From CAZUNB01 sp044227985 (GTDB lineage Bacteria; Patescibacteriota; Saccharimonadia; Saccharimonadales; JAGPDM01): a stretch of 18,497 nt of DNA. The position numbers and the translations under genes are program-made. The stretch is from NCBI GenBank assembly GCA_044227985.1, contig JBGAVT010000019.1, forward strand, positions 1 through 18,497, read 5' to 3'. A model generated the notes under the pieces. It worked only from the letters and a program-made list of their open reading frames with translations. It searched no databases and was not told where the DNA came from. Positions 1 to 6,003 of the stretch are shown here, one piece after another; the stretch's first letter is position 1; every line of letters starts with the position of its first letter.

Positions 1-503
1 CTGAACAGGTTATTGGGGGCATGAAAAGAGACGGTTCTAGATTTGTTATATGTAATCTTGAAGAGGCTGCTGAGGTTTTTGGAGTTGATTCTAAAAGTAG
101 TGAATACAAGAAAGATACAATAGCTAAAGAATTGGCGATGGAATATCCCGGAGTAAATTTTATCGTTACTGATGGAGCTAATGGGAGTGGTTATGCTATT
201 AAAATACCCACGCACAATCAGGGTGAAAATGAAGAAGGTGATCTCGAAAAAGGTTTGATTACGTCGTCTCATTACAATGACTCAAAATTGGTCAAAAGAG
301 AAGGTGGAACTGCAACTGGAGCGGGCGACACTTATTCCATGACGCTATACCTTGCATTATTGTATGGCTTTGAAATTAGAGAAGCAATGGAGGTCGCTGA
401 TTTTGCTGCAAGAAAAGTAATGTTATCTCATGGTGCTATGGTACCTGAATGGGATTCTGAGTTCTTGAATGGCTTGAGTGTAGTAGAGCCCTCTAATAAT
501 TAA
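1..503 (+). CDS. PfkB/ribokinase-family sugar kinase, C-terminal part (5' end outside window)
   Basis: The reading frame is open from the first bases, so the start lies upstream; about 167 C-terminal residues of a family that is usually near 300-330 are visible. The PfkB signature 2 is clear: GGTATGAGDTYSMTLYLALL, in which GAGD (nt 318-329) forms the anion hole and supplies the catalytic Asp base. The preceding NLEEAAEVFG segment matches the family's 'N-x-x-E' region, and VTDGANGSG matches the strand before the ATP site. Members phosphorylate a sugar or nucleoside hydroxyl with ATP in the cytosol. Substrate cannot be told from the C-terminal half. TAA stop is only 5 bp before the CIRCE operator of hrcA, with no terminator seen between, so read-through into hrcA is possible. 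Confidence 0.85.
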   Translation, partial: EQVIGGMKRDGSRFVICNLEEAAEVFGVDSKSSEYKKDTIAKELAMEYPGVNFIVTDGANGSGYAIKIPTHNQGENEEGDLEKGLITSSHYNDSKLVKREGGTATGAGDTYSMTLYLALLYGFEIREAMEVADFAARKVMLSHGAMVPEWDSEFLNGLSVVEPSNN

Positions 504-508
504 GTTTT

Positions 509-535
509 CTGGCACTGTTGCACCTTGAGTGCCAA
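509..535 (+). promoter_or_regulatory. CIRCE operator upstream of hrcA
   Basis: Left arm CTGGCACTG (509-517), 9-nt spacer, right arm GAGTGCCAA (527-535). This fits the CIRCE consensus TTAGCACTC-N9-GAGTGCTAA in spacing and in the core GCACT/AGTGC. It is the binding site for the HrcA repressor, so hrcA-grpE should be autoregulated. Confidence 0.92.
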
Positions 536-546
536 TTCGTTATACT
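518..546 (+). promoter_or_regulatory. Promoter of hrcA-grpE
   Basis: A -35 box TTGCAC (518-523) lies inside the CIRCE spacer and is followed after exactly 17 nt by the -10 box TATACT (541-546). Bound HrcA would cover the -35 region. Predicted start of transcription is near 553, giving a leader of about 70 nt. Confidence 0.8.
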
Positions 547-550
547 GAAT

Positions 551-586
551 ACGGTAATGTAACCGTGGATTTTTGAGCAAAGCTCA
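551..586 (+). promoter_or_regulatory. Two small hairpins in the hrcA leader
   Basis: ACGGT/ACCGT (551-555 and 562-566, 6-nt loop) lies at the predicted 5' end of the mRNA, and TGAGC/GCTCA (574-578 and 582-586, 3-nt loop) follows. Neither has a T tract, so they are not terminators. A 5'-end stabilising or leader role is inference only. Confidence 0.35.
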
Positions 587-623
587 TAATAAAATATTTA
601 AAATGTTAGAAAATTAGGTAAAA

Positions 624-1349
624 ATGATAGAACTCTCAGCACGACAACAAGAGTTACTGGCGGCAATTATTGAGCAGTATGCTGAATTGGCATCGCCGGT
701 TGGAAGTATAACTTTTGCTCGCTTGTTTGACGTCAGTCCCGCTACAATTCGCGCAGAGATGGCTCGACTTGAGAAGCTCGGATTGATCTATCAGCCACAC
801 ACTAGCGCCGGAAGAATCCCTACCGATAAGGGCTATCGACATTATGTGAATACAATTGGCAATGATTTTATCTCCAGTGATCTCACAAAACCGCTAACGC
901 TACGCGCAGAGCGAGCAATCGACCGTCGTGTTGAACACGCAGGCGAGCCAGCTCAGGCTATTCGTAGTGCTGTTAACAGTCTCTCCGAAATAACCAAGAA
1001 TATTGGAATTGGCACTATGGGGCCGAGTATCTACACTCGTGGGCTTGAGCAGCTTTTTGACCAACCAGAGTTTTCTGAGGGTCAAGGCATGCGAGCGGTC
1101 GGCTATCTTATCGATCATCTCGACCATTGGTTGCGTGAAGCAGCACCGACTGAACCTCTCAGTGTCTTTATCGGTAAGGAAAATCCGATTGGCAGTAACA
1201 GTAATTGTACACTTGTAATTAGCCGTTTCCGCAGTCCATACTCTGACGTCAGCCATATCGGCGTTCTTGGCTCAACTAGACAGAATTATCGTCAAGTTAT
1301 GAATCTAGTTCAACACACAGCACAAAGTTTAGAGGAGAGTTTTGCATGA
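624..1349 (+). CDS. hrcA: Heat-inducible transcription repressor HrcA (short form)
   Basis: Represses heat-shock genes by binding CIRCE operators; in known systems its activity depends on GroEL. Residues 1-75 are the winged-helix DNA-binding domain, with SPATIRAEMARLEKLG (38-53) and the hallmark PHTSAGRIPTDKGYR (58-72). C-terminal landmarks are present: GLEQLFDQPEF (140-150), IGKENP (183-188) and GVLGSTRQNY (213-222), where most HrcAs have G-P-T-R-M. At 241 residues it is about 100 shorter than the usual ~340; the loss is in the middle, where the dimerising and inserted domains normally lie. Start ATG 624 follows a weak AGG (616-618). The stop overlaps the grpE start (ATGA), which indicates translational coupling. 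Four CIRCE sites in this window are its expected targets. Confidence 0.95.
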   Translation: MIELSARQQELLAAIIEQYAELASPVGSITFARLFDVSPATIRAEMARLEKLGLIYQPHTSAGRIPTDKGYRHYVNTIGNDFISSDLTKPLTLRAERAIDRRVEHAGEPAQAIRSAVNSLSEITKNIGIGTMGPSIYTRGLEQLFDQPEFSEGQGMRAVGYLIDHLDHWLREAAPTEPLSVFIGKENPIGSNSNCTLVISRFRSPYSDVSHIGVLGSTRQNYRQVMNLVQHTAQSLEESFA

Positions 1350-1918
1350 GTAAGAAACAGACGAATACCGAACAAGAAGATGAGTTCTATGTAGCCGATG
1401 ATATTACAACTAATCAGAATGATGATACAGTTCAGATTGACGACACGTCTAGCGTACAACCACATTCTGCCGAGCCAACAGTTGAGCAGCTAGCACAGCG
1501 TATTGGCGAGCTCGAAGAAGACTTACTTCGCTCAGCGGCTGATGTCGCTAATATCCGTCGTAGGAGCGAGCAAGATAAAATCCAAATTGGATCTTATGCT
1601 AAAAAAGAAATTATATCTGAGCTATTGTCGCCGCTTGATAACCTCGACCGTGCAATCGCAAATGCACCAGAAGAGCTAAAAGAATCTGACTATATTAAGG
1701 GTCTACTAGGTGTACAGAAACAGCTTAGCTCAGCCTTTAGTAAGCTTGGTATTGAAAAAATTAAAACTGTTGGTGAGATCTTTAATCCTGAAACTATGGA
1801 AGCTGTTTCTGTTGAGGGCGATGGCGACCAAGAAATTGTCAGCCAAGAGCTCCAACCTGGTTATAGCCTAGGCGATCAAAACATTCGTCACGCCACAGTT
1901 AAAATTATAAAAAAATAG
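1346..1918 (+). CDS. grpE: Nucleotide exchange factor GrpE
   Basis: Cytosolic co-chaperone that releases ADP from DnaK. The acidic, Gln/Asn/Thr-rich N-terminal tail (1-45) leads to a long helical coiled-coil region (46-110) with the family segment ADVANIRRRSEQDK (65-78), then ELLSPLDNLDRAI (92-104). The C-terminal beta domain contains GIEKIKTVGEIFNPETMEAV (135-154), ending with the typical GYSLGDQNIRHATVKIIKK. The family usually has F-x-P-x-x-H-E-A-V; here the His is replaced by Met (FNPETMEAV). Length, 190 aa, is normal. The ATG overlaps the hrcA TGA by 4 nt, so the two genes form one CIRCE-controlled unit. Confidence 0.95.
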   Translation: MSKKQTNTEQEDEFYVADDITTNQNDDTVQIDDTSSVQPHSAEPTVEQLAQRIGELEEDLLRSAADVANIRRRSEQDKIQIGSYAKKEIISELLSPLDNLDRAIANAPEELKESDYIKGLLGVQKQLSSAFSKLGIEKIKTVGEIFNPETMEAVSVEGDGDQEIVSQELQPGYSLGDQNIRHATVKIIKK

Positions 1919-1949
1919 TACCTATAAAGTTTTTTCTGGTTTTGTCTGT

Positions 1950-1978
1950 TTGACATATAAAGTTATTTACGTTAAAAC
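1950..1978 (+). promoter_or_regulatory. Promoter of the lipoprotein gene
   Basis: Perfect -35 TTGACA (1950-1955), 17-nt spacer, weak -10 TAAAAC (1973-1978). The hexamer ends 9 nt before ATG 1988, so the mRNA would have a leader of only about 2-3 nt. No CIRCE is present here. Confidence 0.55.
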
Positions 1979-1987
1979 TATGAACAG

Positions 1988-2638
1988 ATGAAAGCAGGAC
2001 AAATAGGTGAGAGAATAGCTGGAGTCGTAACTGTTTTAGCTCTGCTGACTGGCTGTGCAGGTGACGAAGATTATGGTATCAGAAATGAAGAGACGGCAGT
2101 ACAAAGTAGCGATACCGTAGTTGGCGTAGAGAGCTTTGAGCTACAAAAAGAGATTAGTCAAAGGTTAACTGAAGAAACTGGTTACGAACTTAATGCGGAG
2201 AATTCAGCCTCACTTATAGAAGAGACATCCTTGCTGGCAGATCAATTAGTAATTGAAGCAGCAGGGTCAACTCAGGGCTCAGATGATAGAAAGAAAAAAG
2301 TAGATAGTGCTAAAAAAATATTTATCGGCTTAAAAGATCTTGTAGAAATTGAACAAGGAGGGAATATAGTAAATCCAGATGAAGACGTACTCAAAGCTAA
2401 CGCTTTTTTGTCGGACACTAAGTCATACCTAGGAGCTATATCATATTTTAGTCCCTACCTTGGGAAGCAGAGGGATGAGATTGATGATGCAGCTTTGATG
2501 GAGCTTATGAGTATAGCCATAGCACTACCTGATGGTAGCATCACAAAGGATTATTTTCAGCACCTGCTGGATAAATTCACTCAAACGTCGAAAGATCGAC
2601 ATTCAATTAGGAACCTTGGGTCGCGGGCGGTGTCCTAG
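1988..2638 (+). CDS. Predicted lipoprotein of unknown function, inserted between grpE and dnaK
   Basis: I do not recognise a family. The N-terminus has a lipoprotein signal: a short basic start, hydrophobic stretch AGVVTVLALL (11-20) and the lipobox L-T-G-C with the lipidated Cys at 23. The mature part (24-216) is acidic, Ser/Glu/Lys-rich, looks largely helical and contains no further cysteines. It should be anchored on the outer face of the membrane. The ATG at 1980 was not chosen because it meets a stop after three codons. It has its own TTGACA promoter and no CIRCE, so it is probably not part of the heat-shock regulon although it splits the hrcA-grpE and dnaK units. Codons such as AGA, ATA and GTA look more frequent than in the neighbouring chaperone genes, by eye, which may mean a later insertion. 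Confidence 0.75.
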   Translation: MKAGQIGERIAGVVTVLALLTGCAGDEDYGIRNEETAVQSSDTVVGVESFELQKEISQRLTEETGYELNAENSASLIEETSLLADQLVIEAAGSTQGSDDRKKKVDSAKKIFIGLKDLVEIEQGGNIVNPDEDVLKANAFLSDTKSYLGAISYFSPYLGKQRDEIDDAALMELMSIAIALPDGSITKDYFQHLLDKFTQTSKDRHSIRNLGSRAVS

Positions 2639-2662
2639 AGATATGGATAGTAGATTGCAATA

Positions 2663-2689
2663 CTAGCACTCTTGCATTGAGAGTGCCAG
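2663..2689 (+). promoter_or_regulatory. CIRCE operator 1 upstream of dnaK
   Basis: CTAGCACTC (2663-2671), 9-nt spacer TTGCATTGA, GAGTGCCAG (2681-2689): a perfect 9-bp dyad with CIRCE spacing. As at hrcA, the -35 element lies in the spacer. Confidence 0.94.
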
Positions 2690-2701
2690 CTTTGCTATAC
2701 T
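2672..2701 (+). promoter_or_regulatory. dnaK promoter
   Basis: -35 TTGCAT (2672-2677), 18-nt spacer, -10 TATACT (2696-2701). Transcription should begin near 2708, inside the second CIRCE, leaving a leader of about 58 nt. The -35 is in the first CIRCE and the -10/start in the second, so HrcA could block at both elements. Confidence 0.75.
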
Positions 2702-2726
2702 GGCACTATAGCAACGAGAGTGCTAA
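2700..2726 (+). promoter_or_regulatory. CIRCE operator 2 upstream of dnaK
   Basis: CTGGCACTA (2700-2708), 9-nt spacer, GAGTGCTAA (2718-2726). The right arm is the exact consensus. Centre-to-centre distance from operator 1 is 37 bp. Together they form a double operator flanking the -10 box. Confidence 0.93.
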
Positions 2727-2765
2727 AATATAGATTGAAAACTATTTAAATCCTAAGGGGGAACT

Positions 2766-4691
2766 ATGGGAAAAATTATCGGAATTGATTTAGGTACAAC
2801 CAACAGTGCTATGGCTGTGGTCGAAGCTGGCCAGCCTACTATCATCTCAAACAGTGAAGGTGATCGAACGACACCAAGTGTCGTCGCAATCGGCAAGGAT
2901 GATAATCGACTTGTCGGTAAGGTTGCGTATCGACAACGAGTAACAAATCCAGCTGATACGGTCTATGCCGTCAAGCGTTTGATTGGCCGCCGATTTAAAG
3001 ACAAACAAGTTCAGAAAGACATCAAACTGATGCCTTTTAAAATCGTTGACGGTAAGGGCGGAAACGCTAAAGTTGCAATGAATGGTAAAGATTATAGTCC
3101 TGAAGAAGTCAGTGCGATGATTTTAAGCAAGCTAAAAGCTGATGCTGAAAGCTACCTTGGTGAAGAAGTTAAAGAAGCGGTTATCACCGTTCCGGCTTAC
3201 TTTGACGACAGCCAACGACAGGCAACTAAAGATGCTGGAAAAATCGCTGGACTAGAAGTTAAGCGAATTATCAACGAACCAACAGCTGCGGCACTAGCGT
3301 ATGGCCTAGATAAGAATAAAGATGAGAAAATCGCCGTTTATGACCTCGGCGGCGGTACGTTTGACGTAACAATTCTAGAACTCGGTGATGGCGTATTCGA
3401 AGTTAAATCAACTAATGGCGACACACACCTTGGTGGTGAGGACTTTGATTTGCTTATCGTTAATCACTTACTTGATATTATTAAGAAAGAACACGATCGT
3501 GATGTCAGTGGAGACCCACAGGCAATGCAGAGGCTAAAAGAAGCGGCTGAAAAAGCTAAGATTGAGCTTTCTAGTGCGCAGACTAGCGAAATAAACTTAC
3601 CATTCCTAGCTGAAGGTCCACTGAACTTTGAATACAACATGAAGCGATCTGAACTAGAAAAACTAGTCGGTGATCTGATTGATCAGACAGCGATTCCGAG
3701 CAAAGCGGCTCTAAAAGATGCGAAACTAAAACCAAGCGATATTGATGAAGTTGTCCTTGTTGGTGGTATGACTCGAATGCCAGCCGTCCAAGCTAAGGTA
3801 AAAGAAATCTTTGGTAAAACTCCTCTTAAGGGTGTTAACCCGGATGAAGTTGTTGCACTTGGTGCTGCAGTCCAGGGTGGTGTTCTATCAGGTGATGTTA
3901 AACAGGATATTGTGCTGGTTGACGTGACACCACTTAGTCTCGGTGTAGAAACCGAAGGTGGCTTGACCGTTAAAATGATTGAGCGAAATACGGCTATTCC
4001 AACCACGAAAAGTGAGATATTCTCGACTGCGGCGGACAATCAGCCAAGTGTTGAAGTCCATGTATTGCAAGGTGAGCGAGAAATGGCCCCTGACAACAAG
4101 AGTCTGGGACGGTTTATCCTTGATGGAATCCCACCAGCTCCACGCGGTATGCCGCAGGTTGAAGTTAGCTTTTCGCTTGATAGTAACGGTATCTTAAATG
4201 TTACTGCCAAGGACAAGGGATCTGGTAAAGAACAGACGATCACTATTAAAGATAGTGGTAATCTGAGCAAAGATGATATAGAAAAAGCTCAAAAAGATGC
4301 TGAAGCTCATGCTGAAGAAGACAAGAAAAAGCGAGAAACTGCTGAAGCCCGCAACAATCTTGGTAATGCAGTTAATACAGCTGAAAAAATGTTGAAAGAC
4401 TATGATGAAAAATTATCTGATGATGAGAAAAAACAGATAAAAGATGGTGTCGAGGAAGCTGAAAAGTCTCAAGACTCTGAAGAGAAGAATGACCTTGAAA
4501 AAGCAGCCAACAAATTGCTTGAAGTTATGCAACCTATCAGCATGAAGATGTATGAGCAGGCTGCCAAGGAATCAGAAGACGAGAAGTCAGATGATGATTC
4601 TGAGGACAAATCTGAGGACAAGAATGATTCTGACGATACACCAGTCGAAGGTGAAATAGTCGACGAGAAAAAGTCCGATAAGAAAAAGTAG
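2766..4691 (+). CDS. dnaK: Molecular chaperone DnaK (Hsp70)
   Basis: ATP-driven cytosolic chaperone working with DnaJ and GrpE. The nucleotide-binding domain (1-383) shows phosphate loop DLGTTNS (8-14), EPTAAALAYG (171-180) and DLGGGTFD (193-200). The interdomain start DVTPLSLG (386-393) precedes the substrate-binding beta domain and the helical lid (about 500-600), and the acidic/Lys-rich tail ends with the common VEGEIVDE motif. Total 641 aa is normal. Residues about 77-100 (KDKQVQKDIKLMPFKIVDG) keep the segment that many Firmicutes/Actinobacteria DnaKs lack. ATG 2766 is preceded by a strong Shine-Dalgarno AAGGGGG (2755-2761). Two CIRCE sites and a promoter stand directly upstream, so it is heat-inducible and HrcA-repressed independently of hrcA-grpE. 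Confidence 0.99.
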   Translation: MGKIIGIDLGTTNSAMAVVEAGQPTIISNSEGDRTTPSVVAIGKDDNRLVGKVAYRQRVTNPADTVYAVKRLIGRRFKDKQVQKDIKLMPFKIVDGKGGNAKVAMNGKDYSPEEVSAMILSKLKADAESYLGEEVKEAVITVPAYFDDSQRQATKDAGKIAGLEVKRIINEPTAAALAYGLDKNKDEKIAVYDLGGGTFDVTILELGDGVFEVKSTNGDTHLGGEDFDLLIVNHLLDIIKKEHDRDVSGDPQAMQRLKEAAEKAKIELSSAQTSEINLPFLAEGPLNFEYNMKRSELEKLVGDLIDQTAIPSKAALKDAKLKPSDIDEVVLVGGMTRMPAVQAKVKEIFGKTPLKGVNPDEVVALGAAVQGGVLSGDVKQDIVLVDVTPLSLGVETEGGLTVKMIERNTAIPTTKSEIFSTAADNQPSVEVHVLQGEREMAPDNKSLGRFILDGIPPAPRGMPQVEVSFSLDSNGILNVTAKDKGSGKEQTITIKDSGNLSKDDIEKAQKDAEAHAEEDKKKRETAEARNNLGNAVNTAEKMLKDYDEKLSDDEKKQIKDGVEEAEKSQDSEEKNDLEKAANKLLEVMQPISMKMYEQAAKESEDEKSDDDSEDKSEDKNDSDDTPVEGEIVDEKKSDKKK

Positions 4692-4700
4692 TTTGCTCTC

Positions 4701-4802
4701 ATGAGTGAACAGCTACCAAGCAAGGAGCCGTTTAATAAACGAGCAAAAAAAGTTGCTGTCGCCATTGGTGCAGCAGCCTTGCTTGGCCTTGCAATTCTCT
4801 GA
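4701..4802 (+). CDS. Candidate 33-residue single-pass membrane peptide
   Basis: A short open frame begins 9 nt after the dnaK stop. The product has a polar, basic N-terminal part (MSEQLPSKEPFNKRAKK, 1-17) followed by an uninterrupted hydrophobic helix VAVAIGAAALLGLAIL (18-33) ending at TGA. The positive charges before the helix fit an N-in topology. No Shine-Dalgarno is visible; expression would rely on the dnaK transcript. It fills most of the 163-bp gap between dnaK and the VKOR gene. I know no family for it. It may equally be a chance frame, because Ala/Leu-rich short ORFs arise easily. Confidence 0.35.
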   Translation: MSEQLPSKEPFNKRAKKVAVAIGAAALLGLAIL

Positions 4803-4839
4803 TCATAATACTTGAGGAATTTAGTGACAAGAAAGATGG

Positions 4840-4845
4840 TATACT
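4840..4845 (+). promoter_or_regulatory. -10 box of VKOR gene, likely leaderless start
   Basis: TATACT ends 9 nt before ATG 4855, so transcription would start around 4852. No good -35 at 16-18 nt is present. No CIRCE and no Shine-Dalgarno are seen before this gene. Confidence 0.45.
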
Positions 4846-4854
4846 TTCTGTAGA

Positions 4855-5472
4855 ATGTTAAACTTTTTAAAAAAACATGATAGAAAATTTGAATCTATCT
4901 ATCCCTTTATATTGATTGTTGCAGCTCTATTGGGACTATTTGCTAGTTTCTCCCTAACAGTTGAAAAGATCAACCTACTTGAAGATCCTAATTATGTTCC
5001 TAGCTGTACAATTAGTCCATTGGTCGCCTGCTCCCCGGTTATAAGTAGTAATCAAGCTCGAGCATTTGGTTTCGAGAATACATTTATCGGATTGACTGCA
5101 TTTGGTATGTTGCTAGTTGTAGGAGTAATTCTGTTAGCGTCTGAAGGAAGTTTACGATTAAAAAAATGGTTCTGGCAGGCATTTTGGGCAGGACACGTGT
5201 TTGGCATTTTATTCGTTGTTTGGATGATTAGCCAATCGTTATTCGTAATTGGGAAGTTGTGCATATATTGTATGTTGGTTTGGAGCATCACGATTCCGTT
5301 ATTCATACTAACTACACGCTTCACTCTCGACAAGGGTGTTCTTGGTAAGCACGTAAAACTAACAAAATTTTTCCAAGATAACTCAATAAAAATGATAGCT
5401 GTTCTGTATACTGTGGTTATTTTGATGATTCTCTTTAGACATTGGGACTACTGGGTCGGTCTATTCAGCTAA
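4855..5472 (+). CDS. Vitamin K epoxide reductase (VKOR) family membrane thiol oxidoreductase
   Basis: Membrane enzyme that reoxidises a periplasmic-side thiol oxidant by passing electrons to a quinone, thus driving disulfide formation (a DsbB-like role). Five hydrophobic segments are visible, at about 15-35, 76-96, 106-130, 134-155 and 178-195. The redox pair CIYC (Cys136, Cys139) sits at the start of the fourth and the loop cysteines C51 and C59 lie after the first. These four cysteines are the full VKOR set. At 205 aa there is no fused thioredoxin domain, so a separate Trx/DsbA-like partner must exist outside this window. The downstream J-protein ATG follows directly after the TAA, so the two are co-transcribed. 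Confidence 0.93.
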   Translation: MLNFLKKHDRKFESIYPFILIVAALLGLFASFSLTVEKINLLEDPNYVPSCTISPLVACSPVISSNQARAFGFENTFIGLTAFGMLLVVGVILLASEGSLRLKKWFWQAFWAGHVFGILFVVWMISQSLFVIGKLCIYCMLVWSITIPLFILTTRFTLDKGVLGKHVKLTKFFQDNSIKMIAVLYTVVILMILFRHWDYWVGLFS

Positions 5473-5961
5473 ATGAATGAGGCTGAACTCTTAACGAATC
5501 TACATATATTAGAGCTTGAGAAACCAACAAGCAAAGATAAAATTCAACAGGCATATAGAAGACTAGTTAAAATTCACCACCCAGATCGAGGTGGTGTCAG
5601 TGCGCAATTTATCGCTATAAAACAAGCCTATGAAAATCTATTAAAAGTTAATGAGAGCCACTTAAAATCGATCTCTCAATCGTACCAACAAGAACATTCA
5701 GATCAAAAAGAACACTCCATTCAATATATTAATATCGATGGTTTTGTTCAGGATGATAGCCTTGATTGGAGGGAGAAAGATATTAGCTATTACGAGCCTG
5801 AAAATCCTACGATGGTCGGGTTTTTTCGAGCATCTCGTGCACGAGACAGCTCCTGTCAAAAATGTGTAGGTAGTGGAATTATCACGAGGCAGACTGCGAA
5901 TCCGGGAGGCATGACTACCTTGGAAGAATTTCTCTGTGAATGTCAAAAATTGAAGATATAA
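5473..5961 (+). CDS. Small J-domain protein with a C-terminal cysteine motif
   Basis: Residues 5-60 form a J domain with helix II QQAYRRLVKI and the essential HPD at 36-38 (HHPDRGG), so it should stimulate DnaK's ATPase. After a polar Gln/His/Ser-rich linker (61-120) come Cys128-Cys131 in CQKCVGSG, which looks like a single DnaJ-type CxxCxGxG repeat, and Cys155/Cys157 in CEC near the C-terminus; together they could bind one zinc ion or act as thiols. There are no G/F region and no C-terminal substrate-binding domains. Length is 162 aa. The start ATG abuts the VKOR stop codon (TAAATG), and its own end overlaps the dnaJ -10 box. It is a second, specialised J-protein beside the full-length DnaJ; its client is unknown. 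Confidence 0.85.
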   Translation: MNEAELLTNLHILELEKPTSKDKIQQAYRRLVKIHHPDRGGVSAQFIAIKQAYENLLKVNESHLKSISQSYQQEHSDQKEHSIQYINIDGFVQDDSLDWREKDISYYEPENPTMVGFFRASRARDSSCQKCVGSGIITRQTANPGGMTTLEEFLCECQKLKI

Positions 5962-5962
5962 T
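5957..5962 (+). promoter_or_regulatory. -10 box of dnaJ
   Basis: A consensus TATAAT that contains the TAA stop of the upstream J-protein gene. A weak -35 TGTGAA (5935-5940) lies 16 nt upstream. Transcription would start near 5969, inside the CIRCE, giving a leader of about 35 nt. Confidence 0.6.
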
Positions 5963-5989
5963 CTGGCACTCACAAGGCTTAAGTGCTAA
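5963..5989 (+). promoter_or_regulatory. CIRCE operator upstream of dnaJ
   Basis: CTGGCACTC (5963-5971), 9-nt spacer, AAGTGCTAA (5981-5989). It directly follows the -10 box and ends 14 nt before the dnaJ ATG. It places dnaJ under HrcA control separately from dnaK. Confidence 0.92.
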
Positions 5990-6003
5990 AATAGATAAAC
6001 ATT

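Noticed and set aside
900..1256. Long minus-strand frame opposite hrcA, and similar long frames opposite dnaK, dnaJ and the GH130 genes
   Set aside because: They lie wholly inside well-supported genes, have no family features, and arise from codon bias of the true frame.
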